NCBI GenBank assembly: GCA_963576785.1
Contig: OY756139.1
Coordinates: 1,550,001-1,614,000 of the forward strand
Origin: Chlorophyllum brunneum
Taxonomy: Eukaryota; Basidiomycota; Agaricomycetes; Agaricales; Agaricaceae
DNA length: 64,000 nt
Reading direction: 5' to 3'
The notes under the pieces were generated by a model. The model had not been told where the DNA came from and searched no databases. It saw only the letters and a list, made by a program, of their open reading frames with translations. Positions within the stretch are counted from its first letter, which is position 1. Each line of letters begins with the position of its first letter. Made by a program: the position numbers and the translations under genes. Below are positions 11,065 to 23,300 of this stretch, piece after piece.

Positions 11065-13464
11065 ATGGTCCTCCACCGTACCAACCTACTAGGCTGGCAG
11101 CGGCGACTCCAGCAAACTTCATCTCCAGTCGTCCTCGAAGCCTTTGGTGCGCGCCAGACGCGATGGGTCAGGACCCCGCTACACCACTACCCATCGCATC
11201 ATCGCGTGCACAAAACTAATGCTCAGAGCAGAGCTTGGATGTACTCAATATCTGCACTCCTGGTGGGTGGGGCTGGTTTCGTCGCCTACCAGGAATATCA
11301 GCCATTTCGACATACCTGTTTGGCTGTCGCCAGGTGTTCCAGGGTAGCTGGTATGTATCTTGGTCATTATAGGAGTGTGCTCACTGTCCCCTACAGGCGC
11401 TGCAGTCCGTGGAGCGATCGACTACAAACTTGTATTTGCTCGGCACTATGACACAGAAAGTCAATATATGAATGCCGTGTCACAATGTCATACAAGAAGT
11501 GCGGAGAGGGTCTTGAAGGCACTGTTGGCTAACGGAGGTGCTTATAATGCATTGGCTCGTTTCAGCATCGATGACTGACTGTAGTGCAGGAATTTTCATT
11601 AAGCTGGGACAGCATATGGCATCACTTATTGTTCTTCCAAAGGAGTGGACAAGTACCATGAGGCCATTACAGGACCGTTGTGAACCAACGCCGTATGAGG
11701 ATGTTGAACAGCTCTTCAGGAGTGATATGGGTATCTCGACCGCGGAATTATTCGACAATTTTGATCCAGAACCTATTGGTGTTGCTAGTTTGGCGCAGGT
11801 ACACATTGGAAGGCACAAGCCGAGTGGAAAACAGGTTGCCGTCAAGGTAAAGAATTTCCTATGTTATTCTGGTAGGGCGTGCTTCATCTAACACTTGGCT
11901 ATGGTAGGTTCAGCACCCCCACTTGGCGGAATTTTGTGACATTGACATGGAAATGGTGGAGGTTACCCTGGGTGAGCGGGATGTACTGGACTTCAACACC
12001 GTGCCAATAATTCGGATAGGTTGGATCAAATATTGGTTCCCCGAGTTTGAGTTCACATGGCTCGCTGTATGAATCCATCACCTTCGTACTTCTCCTCTCG
12101 AGCCTCACCTCCTGTGTAGGATGAAATGCGACAAAATTTGCCCAAAGAGATGGATTTCATCCATGAAGCCAATAATGCCACACGCGCTGCAAAGGATTTC
12201 GAGGGGTTGCGCACCTCATTATATATTCCTGGGGTAGTTTCTTCCACGAAACGAGTGCTTGTCATGGAATTTATTCAAGGTGGACGCGTTGACGATCTTC
12301 AATATCTTGCCGAAAAAAGCATCGATCGTAATAGAGTGGCTTTGGAGCTGGCACGAATATTCAGCCAAATGGTGTTTGTAAACGGTTGGTTTCATGCGGT
12401 GAGCTTGCTCGTCATTGAGAGCGGATGTGCTTTTAACTCGGTTTATTCGGCAGGACCCTCATCCTGGCAATCTCTTGATTCGACCTGCTCCGTTCAACTC
12501 GCGATCTCCCTATAATTTTGAGATAGTTCTGCTGGACCACGGGCTATACTTCGACCTTGATGACCAGCTGAGAGTCAACTACGGAAAGTTTTGGTTATCT
12601 CTAATGGACGATTCTTCCTCGTCCATGCATGTTGATCGTCGAAAGTACGCAGAGCTAGTTGGGAATATCGGACCTGATCTTGTGAGTTCTGCACATCCTT
12701 TGTGTTTTGAAGACGGCTCATTTTATCACAGTATCCTGTATTTGAAGCTGCTATTACAGGGCGGGCGGCCATGAAAGGATCATGGGATAAGACAGAAGGT
12801 GTGAGCTTCAAGCGAGCATCCGGGCTCATAGACATGACTCCCCAGACTGAGGAAGAAATGGAGGCAATCCGTAATGCCGTTGTCGCTCAGGATGGACTCA
12901 TTCTCTCAGTGCTTGATGTTTTACGCCGGGTGCCTCGTCGAGTGCTGATGGTACTGAAGCTTAACGACTTAACACGGTATGTACCAAGTTCTTGTGATGA
13001 GTGTGTGGTTCTACAGGTGCATTTTCAGGAGCCTGGATAATGCTCTGGCTACCACTCATTCCAACGTGAGAGATGTCCTGTCCACGGGTCATGGGCGATG
13101 TGTTGACAATGAACTTTTATAGATTCGCATCTTCTTAATAACGGCAAAATATTGTGCATACGCAGTCTGGGAGGACGAGCAGAAACAGCTCATTAACAGT
13201 ATTCGCACAAGGGGGATCTTGTCTCTTAGTCTGTTTCGGGACTATTTCAAGGCATGGTGGTTCGTAGATTCCTGAGTGTTTTTGGGTAGTTGCTCACCTC
13301 TCGTTCACAGGAAGTACGAATCATCACATGTCAAGTTCCTTCTTATAGAGTCATTTCTCGACCTTCAAGCGTTTAGTGTAAAGGTCCAAGCATGGTTGAG
13401 AGGATTGCGTAGGCGGGGTTTAGCTGGGGCGCATGAGGCCGCTGCTGGCCTGTTGGAAGCGTAA
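11065..13464 (+). CDS. Mitochondrial ABC1/ADCK (UbiB) kinase-like protein, MCP2/ADCK1 type
   Basis: Atypical kinase-like protein of the UbiB family. Yeast MCP2 and animal ADCK1 members are mitochondrial and linked to lipid homeostasis; COQ8 members serve ubiquinone synthesis. The N-terminus is basic and presequence-like with a hydrophobic segment (MYSISALLVGGAGFVAY). Family motifs follow in order: FIKLGQ (KxGQ), GVASLAQVH in place of a P-loop, VAVKVQHP (lysine), PKEMDFIHEA, HADPHPGNLL (catalytic loop) and LLDHGLYF (DHG metal motif). At least eight short introns. The frame stays open to an ATG at 10987; I prefer the ATG at 11065 because it starts a cleaner presequence. I favour the MCP2/ADCK1 branch over COQ8 because the alanine-rich loop is not AAAS. 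Confidence 0.85.
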
Positions 13465-13566
13465 TTTATGAACTAGAGCTATCCATAGAGATCATATAAT
13501 CAGACTAGTAGCAATATATCTAGTACAGCATATGTAGGCAAAGGGCAAAGCAAAAAAAGTGCGACT

Positions 13567-14149
13567 TCACTTCTTTCCTTTAGAGAGTTCTGAGAAAAGT
13601 CGATCGATAGTATCAGAATTTTCTTTGAGGACTTGCCACTACAAACAGTTCAGAACGCGGAGACGGAATGGGGATGGAATATCCAGACCTGTTCTGTGGT
13701 CAGTGAGATACCCTTTTTCCCTGGTTTCTCATCTGAACCAGCGCTGTAAAATTCCCGGATATCCAATAACGGGATGTCTTTGAAGGAGCGAACGGTTGCC
13801 CGCTTCCTCTTGCCAAGATCAATATATTGGTCGCCCTCACCATGCTTGTGGATTGCGGTTGAGCTTAAGACCTGAACAAAAGTTAGATCGTTGCTGGACA
13901 GGGTTGGAAGACTTGCATTGCTCTTGACTATTTTAGCAGCTGATGACCCCGTACCAGCGTCGAACTCTGGCTTTGTTTTCTTCTGTCCAATCGTTCAGCA
14001 CAGACTCCAATGGTGACTTCACAGTCACTCACGGCCACAGCCTTCTTTTTTGCAGCAGGTTGAGGTTTGGCTTTGGATATGGAGCTTGGGTCGGAGAACT
14101 GAGCCTCGGATTCGTTTTCGCTGTCTGACTGGGCTTTTCGCTTAACCAT
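13567..14149 (-). CDS. SUB1: Transcriptional coactivator p15/PC4 (SUB1)
   Basis: Single-stranded-DNA-binding coactivator that works with RNA polymerase II preinitiation complexes. The N-terminus is Ser/Glu/Lys-rich (MVKRKAQSDSENESEAQFSD) with a lysine cluster. The C-terminal PC4 domain, assembled across short introns, contains YIDLGKRKRATVRSFKDI, LDIREFY and KPGKKGISLT, and ends in WQVLKENSDTIDRLFSEL followed by KGKK. These match the PC4 beta-sheet and dimer helix. Start ATG at 14147-14149, stop at 13567-13569. It converges with the ABC1 gene (about 100 bp between stops) and is divergent from the TOM1 gene (about 245 bp between starts). Confidence 0.92.
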
Positions 14150-14393
14150 CGGAGGTCGAGATTCTGGAGACTGCCAGAACGCGGTCTAATTTAGCGGCGC
14201 AACGCGTGACACGTGACACTGGACTTACGATTGCGTCAGCAATTCCCTCACCTGGATTGGAGACTTTTCCTGCAAAGCATACCTTCACCCTTCATCGACA
14301 TCATCAACCATCTTCCTCTCATCTACCCTTCCACATTCTACATAGCGGAAGAATATAGTCGTCGTTCTCCAGACCCATCTGTGGTCACGGAAA

Positions 14394-17300
14394 ATGAAGA
14401 TCACAAACAAATCCAAGAAGGCTGCGACTCCCGTATGTTTCTTCATCCCAAGTAGACGCAAGTGTGTCAGACCCACTCATGCTCTCAATGTAGCCTGCGG
14501 CTGTCGCGGAGTTTATTACTAGCGTTCTGAATGCGCCGGATGAACAGCTCGTTCATATCCTCGGCTCTATCGAGTCTTGGAAATGGCCGCGGTCCGATCT
14601 GAACGCGTGGATCAAGGTCCTGAACAAGTTCGACTCCATCCTCGAGGACATTATCAACCAGTATGAATTGGACAAAGTGCAATTAGTCACTTTTCCTTCG
14701 CAAACGAAAGCGCTTGTTTCAGAAATTCTGCGCTTCCAACGCCTCCTACTAGAGAATTCGACAAATCGAAAGACCTTCAGCTCTTACGACGTACTGCACT
14801 TAGAGTTTACTTTCGCTTGTTCTTGCTGATGCAAGGTTTTAGCGACTGAACAGTCTCCTCCTCTGTTCTGACCTCGACATTGTTTTACTGTCTCTCAATG
14901 TTCTCCTCCGACCCGCCCAACAATATTCTTCCCAATCGTCCGTCACCCATGTGCTCAGCCTTGCGGCGTCACGTCTACTGGCACTGGCGAAAAGGTGGCC
15001 ACACTTACGTGAATATGGTATCAACCTTATAGATCTCGTGACTAGCAAGAGCAAGGTGGAGGTTGACGGTCTACCATCCGATGCACGGGAGGTGTCGTTC
15101 AGTTTCTATCGGACGGATGCGAGTGTGGTGGTTGCGCAGGAGAAGAAGGACGAACCATCCGAACCATCCGAACCACCGATCACACCCTCCAAGTCCCAAG
15201 CCGTGGCCTCTACCGGACCTATTAGTGTTTTTATTTCGGAAGCCACATTGCAGTCCCAATCAGCAATGAGGATACTCGCGGACTGTGTACGCTCATATAG
15301 GATCCCGGAGGAAGAGAAGTTTGAACTCCTGAATCGGATCCGTGTTAGCCAAGCTCTTTACAGGGTCGGTGAAGGTGAGCGGGAAAAGCTTGTCATTGCA
15401 AGACTCCTGGCGATCGCAATCTATGCCCTCACACACTCGGAATCACAAGCCACCTCTTCCTTCTTCCTCTACGAACCCGATCTCATATCCAACGTGGCTG
15501 AGCTTCTTCATGTCGAGTACGATGTTCCTGTCACCGTTCAAACCGCCGCCATTGCTGTCTTGGATGCCTTCACAAGATATCGCAACAGGTGTCAAGAAGT
15601 TTTAACTGCTGTGAACGCTGGTGTAAACCACGGGATTTTGATGGCCTTGTTCCGGAAGACAGTAAATGATGTGGCAAGCCCGTCCTCCAGTGTCCCTCAG
15701 TCATTCGTCGAAGCTCTTCTGCAGTTTGTAACCCTGATTGCCACGCACACTTCGGGAGTCAACATGGTTGTCGGTGCTGGTTTGATCCCTCTCCTTATAC
15801 AGCTCGTGGAGAATAGGCTACCGAATCGCCTTCCAGTTGTTTCAAAAACCCTGCAGCTCATCGACAGTGTTCTTTATTCCTTTCAGAATGGATTTACATT
15901 GTTCTGTGCTGCTCGTGGCGTAACTGTGCTTGTTGACCGTATTGAGGTATGTCTCTTTGGTCGCATATGTTTGCTTCGGTGCTCAGTTACTATGTCCAGT
16001 ATGAAATCGACAATGATATTCAGGACTACGGTATCACTCACAAGGTTGAGGATCTTAGCGGTGAGTCTGGATCATTGCAATAGGGCAGTTTGATACCTAA
16101 CGCCATGACGGCAGGCAACCTTCCCATCTCTCGTTCATCTGTTCTTAAGCATCTCCTCAGGACTATGCACCGCATGATGCAGTCCTCTGGCACATCTGAA
16201 GGCCTACGTGGACTCATTGATACGTCGTTAGTAAAGTCGATCAAGAAGATAATTGACCATCGAGGTTTGTTTGGACCCAGTGTCTTACCACTAGGTATGT
16301 GGGGTTTTCGGCCTCAGATGCTCTTTGTATGTTCATTCTTGTTCATAGCGATTAATATCATGGCCACTTTCGTCCATAATGAGCCTACATCCCTCGGTAT
16401 CATCCAAGAGGCTGGTCTCCCTGAATCGTTCTACAAGGCAATTGAAACTGGTATTGAACCGTCCATTGAGGTATTTTCCACTCCATTTTGTCCTATAGAA
16501 TTGCCTAATCTTGCACCTAGGTCCTTCAATCCATTCCGAATGCACTCGGTGCACTGTGCTTGAATGAAATTGGTCAGACTCAGCTGGGTAATCGACCTAG
16601 CATCATCCCTGCCGTTTTTACAATTTTCACATCTGAACGTCACCTGAAAGTTCTTATCGACAAGGAAAATGCTGTCATCATTGGAACAGCAATTGATGAG
16701 CTTGTTCGACATCATCCACTTTTGAAGGCAGCCGTCTTTACTTCCTTAAAATCCACGATGGGTGCTATCGAGGATATCGGTAGGAACTATCGGACTCCAA
16801 ACGACCTCCTTCATTGGTACCAGTTGGTACCGACAACTACTGCCGCAATTGACACCGATGTGAAGATGGAAGATGATGACGCGGCTCAGGCAAAAAGTAC
16901 TGAGGCTGAGATGGTTGATGTCGCTACAGGAGATATTCTCACTATCGCTGATGAACCATCATCGGAAACACATGACAACACCGTGGTGTCGTTCATTGAT
17001 GTACTGTGTCGAGTATGTCTTTTTTTCCCTAGGCATTCTATGAGTATGCCAACATAATTCTCCAGTTTCTTGAAGGTTTCTTCCAACATGCCCCTCATTG
17101 CAAAGATTTTATCACGCTTTCCGATGGCCTGACATATATAGGACGGCTGACAGCTCTACCGTGCCTGCCCTATGATTTCTCTAATGGCGTCGCCTCCGAT
17201 TCCCTTGTCCAGGTCATGCGCACGTTGGTGGACTTCGCAACCAATGAGACTCTGTTCTACCTGTCTAAGATCGTCCATGATTCACTACAGGACACAAAGG

Positions 17301-20300
17301 ATTTCTGGCAGGGATTGGAACCTTCATCGAAGCTGCTTCCACTCTTGGAAATCAACGGTGCGGGCTTAATCTCGTTCTCAATAATCAAAACTTGACTCCC
17401 TCCAGATACCACTCAAGGAGCCCACAATGCCCAATTTCGAAACCTCGTCACTTTGCACATCAGGACCTCACTCCTCTCGGACGTCTTCGGCACTGTCGGG
17501 TACTCCCATAGCCGTAGTGCTATAACGCTACTTCAGACTCTGATGAGCTCTTGCGGTGGTGAAACCATTCCAGAACTTGGCGCTCTGCACCGGGCTACTA
17601 TATGGGAAAATATGGTGTTAAATGCAGCCCTTTCGAACAAGGGAATACCGCACACTAGTCCTACTCAGTCACCCCTAAATGGAACTCCAAATTTGTCTAC
17701 GACCAACCTTATCGAAGCTACCAATTCGTTGAATTCAGGAAATACTGCCAATGGGATCCGGCCCGCCAGTGATGCCAGATCTCCCAGTGGAGAGGAAGCC
17801 TTCAAGCTGAAGCAAGATGAGACACCGTTGTCTCGTAATGCTGCTGCTCTGAAGTATCTTACTCATGGTGTGCCGAACGTGCTTGCGCCCTTTTTCCAAG
17901 GTCTGCCTGATTATCCCCACCAAAGCGATAAAAATTGGCTGACGTATGTGATAGCGGTTGTCAAGATGTTCCACGCTCGTCGTAACCCAGAAGCATCACA
18001 AAAGAAGCAAATACTGGACTCGGCTGGTATTATTGCCAATATATTGTTGAAACATCTGCAAATCCCTGAATTTGGTATGTCGGCAGTCCCTCGACGTTAA
18101 GGATTCGATTATTAAATTAATTTTCGTCAGATGATACACCTTCTTTATACACGTACTACAGTGTGATCCTTGGGTTGTATACCCTCCTCTTTGTAGACGG
18201 TGAGGTTATTATATCATTTTCTGGTGCATATATTTAGGTCTCGGAAATAGAACGGACATCCACCAATACCTTACACACGGTCGAGTTGAATGCCTTCCAT
18301 CAGAACGGGGGTTTAGACGAGCTTTTAAGGGTCTGTGCCTCGCTCACCAAGAGCATCGAGGAAATCACAGGAATTCGGGAGGAAGAGCGCACTGATATCC
18401 TCAACAAAACCCTCATTCATGCATATGGAGGTCTCAAAGTCGCCCTTCACCTCCTGCACCCGATCATCTCCCCGAAGCCTTTGTTCGAGTCACCTCAAAC
18501 CTTACTCCTCATCACCCGTGATAAGACAGAAACGGAACCTGGTTTTTTCGACCCGAACAATTTCCTAGTCAGACTTCGCCTGAAGGTTTTACCTCTTTTA
18601 CGTCCACTTTGGGAGGCGCCATGGCTTATTCAAGCTCCCCTCGGTGTCAGCAAGTCCATCGTCCGGTCAGTGCTGGAGCTTGTAAATGGAGAAAACGAGC
18701 AATCCAAGCCCGAGACGACCGCAGAGGCAGCTGTCCCTAATATATCTCGATCAACTGGGCCAGATGAGGGCCGTGTGCAGATGTTGGTGGATATGGGTTT
18801 CCCTCGGTCTGCTGCCGAACGTGCATTGGTTCATACTCGTAACAACGTCACTGCAGCCACTGATTTCCTCCTCACACACCCATTTGCATTTCCTCCTGAT
18901 CCAGAACCTGCTAACACGCCCCTGCCGGTCGCGAGCTCATCTGACGCTACTGCTGACGTTGAAGCTGCACCCTCCGCCGAGGTGGAGGAACAAGGTGGAG
19001 AGGTGTCTGGTGTGGCGCCCGCTCCTGCTGAGACAAGCCATTCTGTGCCCCCGACCGAACCGGAGCAACAAAGGGAAGAAATTAAGACTATTGAGGAATG
19101 GAAGAACGCCCTGGACGAAGCTCGAGAGCCTCTTCGAGGATTGATCAGCCGTCAAGCCTTACTCCTCGTTGACGAGCATCAATCGTTGTTATTTGAGCTC
19201 CATACTGCATTCGTTCGTCCGAGCCCACACCAATCTCAAGCTATTCGAGACCTAGTGGATGATGTCAAGTCGTTTTCCCCTTACGCATACGATGTTCAAG
19301 AGCAACCGCTCGCTAATCGTTGTCGTCTCTTGGCATTGGTCTTATGTGAAACGCCTTCGAGCCTTGATGACAGCCTTCGCAAGGAGCTCCTAGACAGCCT
19401 ACTGGTCCTCTTACTGTCTGGAATAGAGCCCGAGAGCCCCCCAAAATGGCTCGCCACCCACCTCCTTGTGACTGAAGCATTACTGATTTTGGCTGAAGAG
19501 CCTCGTACCATTGTTATCCCCAAAGAGGATGAAGCCATTAATCCCGAGCCCTTGACGCTCGGTCTTCCACGAACAGATGCAAGAAACATTATCTTCGAGT
19601 TCTCTCTGCGCCTCCTCGCCATTCGTGACCTACCTTCCGATGAACTGCTGTCTGTGCTACGCCTACTCGTTTACTTTACCAAGGACAGGATGATGGTGAA
19701 ACAGTTCCTGGAGAATGATGGTCTAGCAAACTTGTTCCGTCGCATTGATGCATCGGAGGTTACCGGAGGATCATCGTATGTCATCACAATTCTTCGTCAT
19801 GTCGTCGAGGATCGCACCACGGTTCAGATCATTATTTCTGAATCTATCAAGAGGTACTTTCAGCATCCAAGGAACAATGCCGTCGATGTCAGCACCTACG
19901 TTCGCAATTGTAATGCCATGGCGTTCAGAGACGCCAACGTTTTCCTCGATATCACTAAATCCTTATGCAATCTCAACTATCCCTATGGCTTCAGTCCTCA
20001 GATTGGGTTGAAGTCCGAGGAGAAAGATCCCGGGAAACCGAAGCAGGAAGGAGCTGGAGATAAGGAAGAAAAGCAACTGGAGGTTGGAGATATCGAGATG
20101 AAGCCGGAAGCTTCTAATCCCAGCCCAATCGACGGTCAATACGCAGAAAACGTTATTCACCTACTTTTCACAGAGCTCACGGCAGCTGTGAAGGCTACTA
20201 ATGGGGTATCAACATCAACTGGTGGTGTAAATCTAGCCGCTATCACTACAACTACACCTGGCGAGACCGGGCAGCCGGCGAGTCCCCCAATGGCCCAGCC

Positions 20301-23300
20301 ATCTACCTTGCTCGTAACACCTTCCAAAGTCGACGAACACACATGTTCTCCAGCCCAGACGGCCAGGAATACCGAGGACAAGTATCAGTATGCCTGTTTC
20401 CTCATGCAGTGCTTAACGGAGCTATTGTTTTCCTACGATGCCTGCAAGATTGCCTTCCTTTCCTTCGCCCCGAAGAAAAGGAATCAAGCGTCTGCCAAGG
20501 AATCTGCAAACAAGTTTCGGTCCCTGACTTTACAATTCTTATTCAATGATGTCATCAATCCAGGTACCATCAACCCTTCCCCTTCAGATTCCAATCGTCA
20601 GCACCTCTCTCTATGCAACTGGGCCATGTTGATGATTGTTTCATTATGCGTTGATACCTCTACTTCCCCCCATGAGCCCAAGGATGTATCGCCAGAGCTC
20701 GTTGCTGTACGCAAGTTCGTTCTCGAGACCCTCAGTCGCAGTCTCAAGGATATTCCCTCGATCGAGAGCTTTGAAGTTCGCTATGGAAAGCTATGGGCAT
20801 TCGCAGATCTTTGCCATCGTTTGTTGACAGTTCGGTTCAACAATCCGAGCACCTCCAATCGTAAGCAGCAGGATGAAACACCTACGCATATGGCGAAAAT
20901 TATGTTGGAGAAAAACTTTGTTTCGACGTTGACCAACGCTCTTTCCGAGGTTGACCTTAACTATCCACACATTCGCACCCTTGTTGATTTCATCCTTCGT
21001 CCATTACAATACCTGTAAGTTCTTTTGGTGCATGACATAACATCTTTCTCAAGTCCATTACAGCACGAAGATCGCGATCAAGATGAGCCGAGGAAGTAAG
21101 AACAAAGAGGCTACGGAAACCAGGATCGATGCAAGCGAATCGCCATCTCTCTCCTCAGAAGAAGATGAAAGTGATATGTCAGAAGATGTGGCACGAGAGG
21201 AGACGCCTGACCTGTATCGTAATTCTGCTCTCGGCATGTACGGAGGAGTAAGTGCTGGGCCTACTCTCACCCCGGAACTGAAGTCTGATGTTTTTAGGAA
21301 ATGGACGACGGACAGTACCCGGGTAGTGATATAGATGGAGACGAGGATGATGAAGATGTGGAAATGGAATTCGACGGTACAGGTAGTGAAGACACCTCGG
21401 AGGGGACAGATGAGGACGAAGACGAGGACGAGCTTGAAGCAGATGAAGGAGAGGCAGGAGAGGATTGGAATGTTGAGGGAGAACACGAGGAACGCGAGGA
21501 AGAAGAACGGGATCTAGTTGAGAATGACGAGGAAGAGGAAGAAGAGGAAGAACCTTTGGATGATGAAATGGAAGACGAGGACGGCAACCTCTTGTGGGAG
21601 GCAAGTCCCACCACCACCTCATTTTTACTCGAGCATGACACGTTACAGGATGTTCCACCGCCAGGGGATGGTCTAAGTCCTGTCGGGGAGGACATAGACG
21701 ACGAAGATGACCATGGAGGTACGAAACAGTACAAAATGCTGGCATGACACTGAAATCTGTTCTAGTCCCAATTCAAATCATTCACCATGAAGAAGAGGAC
21801 CCAGATATGGTGTCGGACGACGAAGGCCTCCGTTTTGAAGGTGGTATTTTCAACACTGAGACTGGGCTACCGTTCGGAGCGCCTTTCATCAACATTACAA
21901 CTGGGCGAGATCCACCGCCAGTCTTCCTCTCTCGGCGTAGTCGTCCAGGTAGCGTTTGGTCTTGAAATCCTGTGATGCCGGACTTATGGATACTCAGATA
22001 ACGAAGACCTTCAAGTTTTTGGTCGTGCTCGCAATGCTCCCCCTCCCCCTCCAGAGACAATTACTCATCCTCTGTTACTTGACTCATCAAACCAGTCGAA
22101 TCGTTTCACGTCCAATATCCGTCGCGGAACTCGTCATTCGCACAGAAACATTGCCGTTGGAGCGGACCTCTTCCAGAGTCTCGACGATATCATGGGTCCC
22201 GGTTCGACACAGTTCTTGCAGCAGATTCTCACAGCAGGTGGTACACATGCGTTCCAGCTTGACATGGGCAACATGGTCAACTTTGATCGCCTTCATCGCC
22301 GCCCGAATCAGGGTGTCATCTCAGCTGCGATACGTGTGGAGAGAGGACCTAGGACACCATCTCCCAGGCAAGGTCGTGAGTTTGATCCTCTCTTGACTTT
22401 GCAGCGCTGGGCAGAGGAAGCCAAAATCCTAAACGGCGAATTTGTTTCGGAACGGAGTGGCAAACTCGTCAATCACGTTATTCTAGCTCTTTTACCTGCA
22501 GCAGCAGAAGCGAGAAAGCGGGCCAAGCTGGCAGAGAAGGAGGCTGAGGAAAAGGTAGCTCGCGATAGAGAAGAGGAGAAGGTGCACCAGGAAGCAGAGG
22601 CGGAGAAGCAAGAAGAAGAACCACCGAAAACTGAAATGGAGCCAGTTCCTTCCGCAGCTATTGTTACCGAAGAAACCACGCAGTCGGAGCAAGCACTTGT
22701 AGCGCCAACAGAACAATCTCCTGCTCATGACCAAGGAATGGAGACTGTTGTCACCGATCAAGATACACCGATGACCGATGCTACTGCAGCTGAAACGCAC
22801 GAAGGAATCGCTGAGGAGACCAGTACTGAGGCTTCGACTTCTAATCCCCCACGAGTCACGGTCATGATTCATGGAAGTCCTGTGGACATTACGGATACAG
22901 GGATTGATCCGACGTTCCTTGAAGCCCTTCCCGACGACATGCGAGAAGAGGTCCTTAATCAGCACGTCCGTGATCAGCGCGCAGCCACCGTCGCGCGTCC
23001 TGCGGATTCACAGATTAGCGCGGAATTCCTCGATGCTCTCCCACCAGAAATACGAGCAGAAATCATTCAGCAGGAAGCAATGGAACGGGCACGTCAACGA
23101 GCCGAAGAAAGTGCGGTGACCCAGCCTGCACAAGCCGCGGATATCGACCCAGCCAGCTTCATTGCCAGTCTTGATCCAACCCTGAGGCAAACTGTTCTGA
23201 TGGAACAAAACGAAGGTTTCCTCCAAACACTACCTTCTCACATCCTTGCAGAAGCTGGGGGCTTTACAGGTAGCACTCGGAGACCCACTCAGCGCAATCC

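Noticed and set aside
21179..21745. Long minus-strand frames rich in Ser, Pro and Leu
   Set aside because: They mirror the acidic GAx/GAG-rich coding tract of the TOM1 gene on the plus strand; no protein features of their own.
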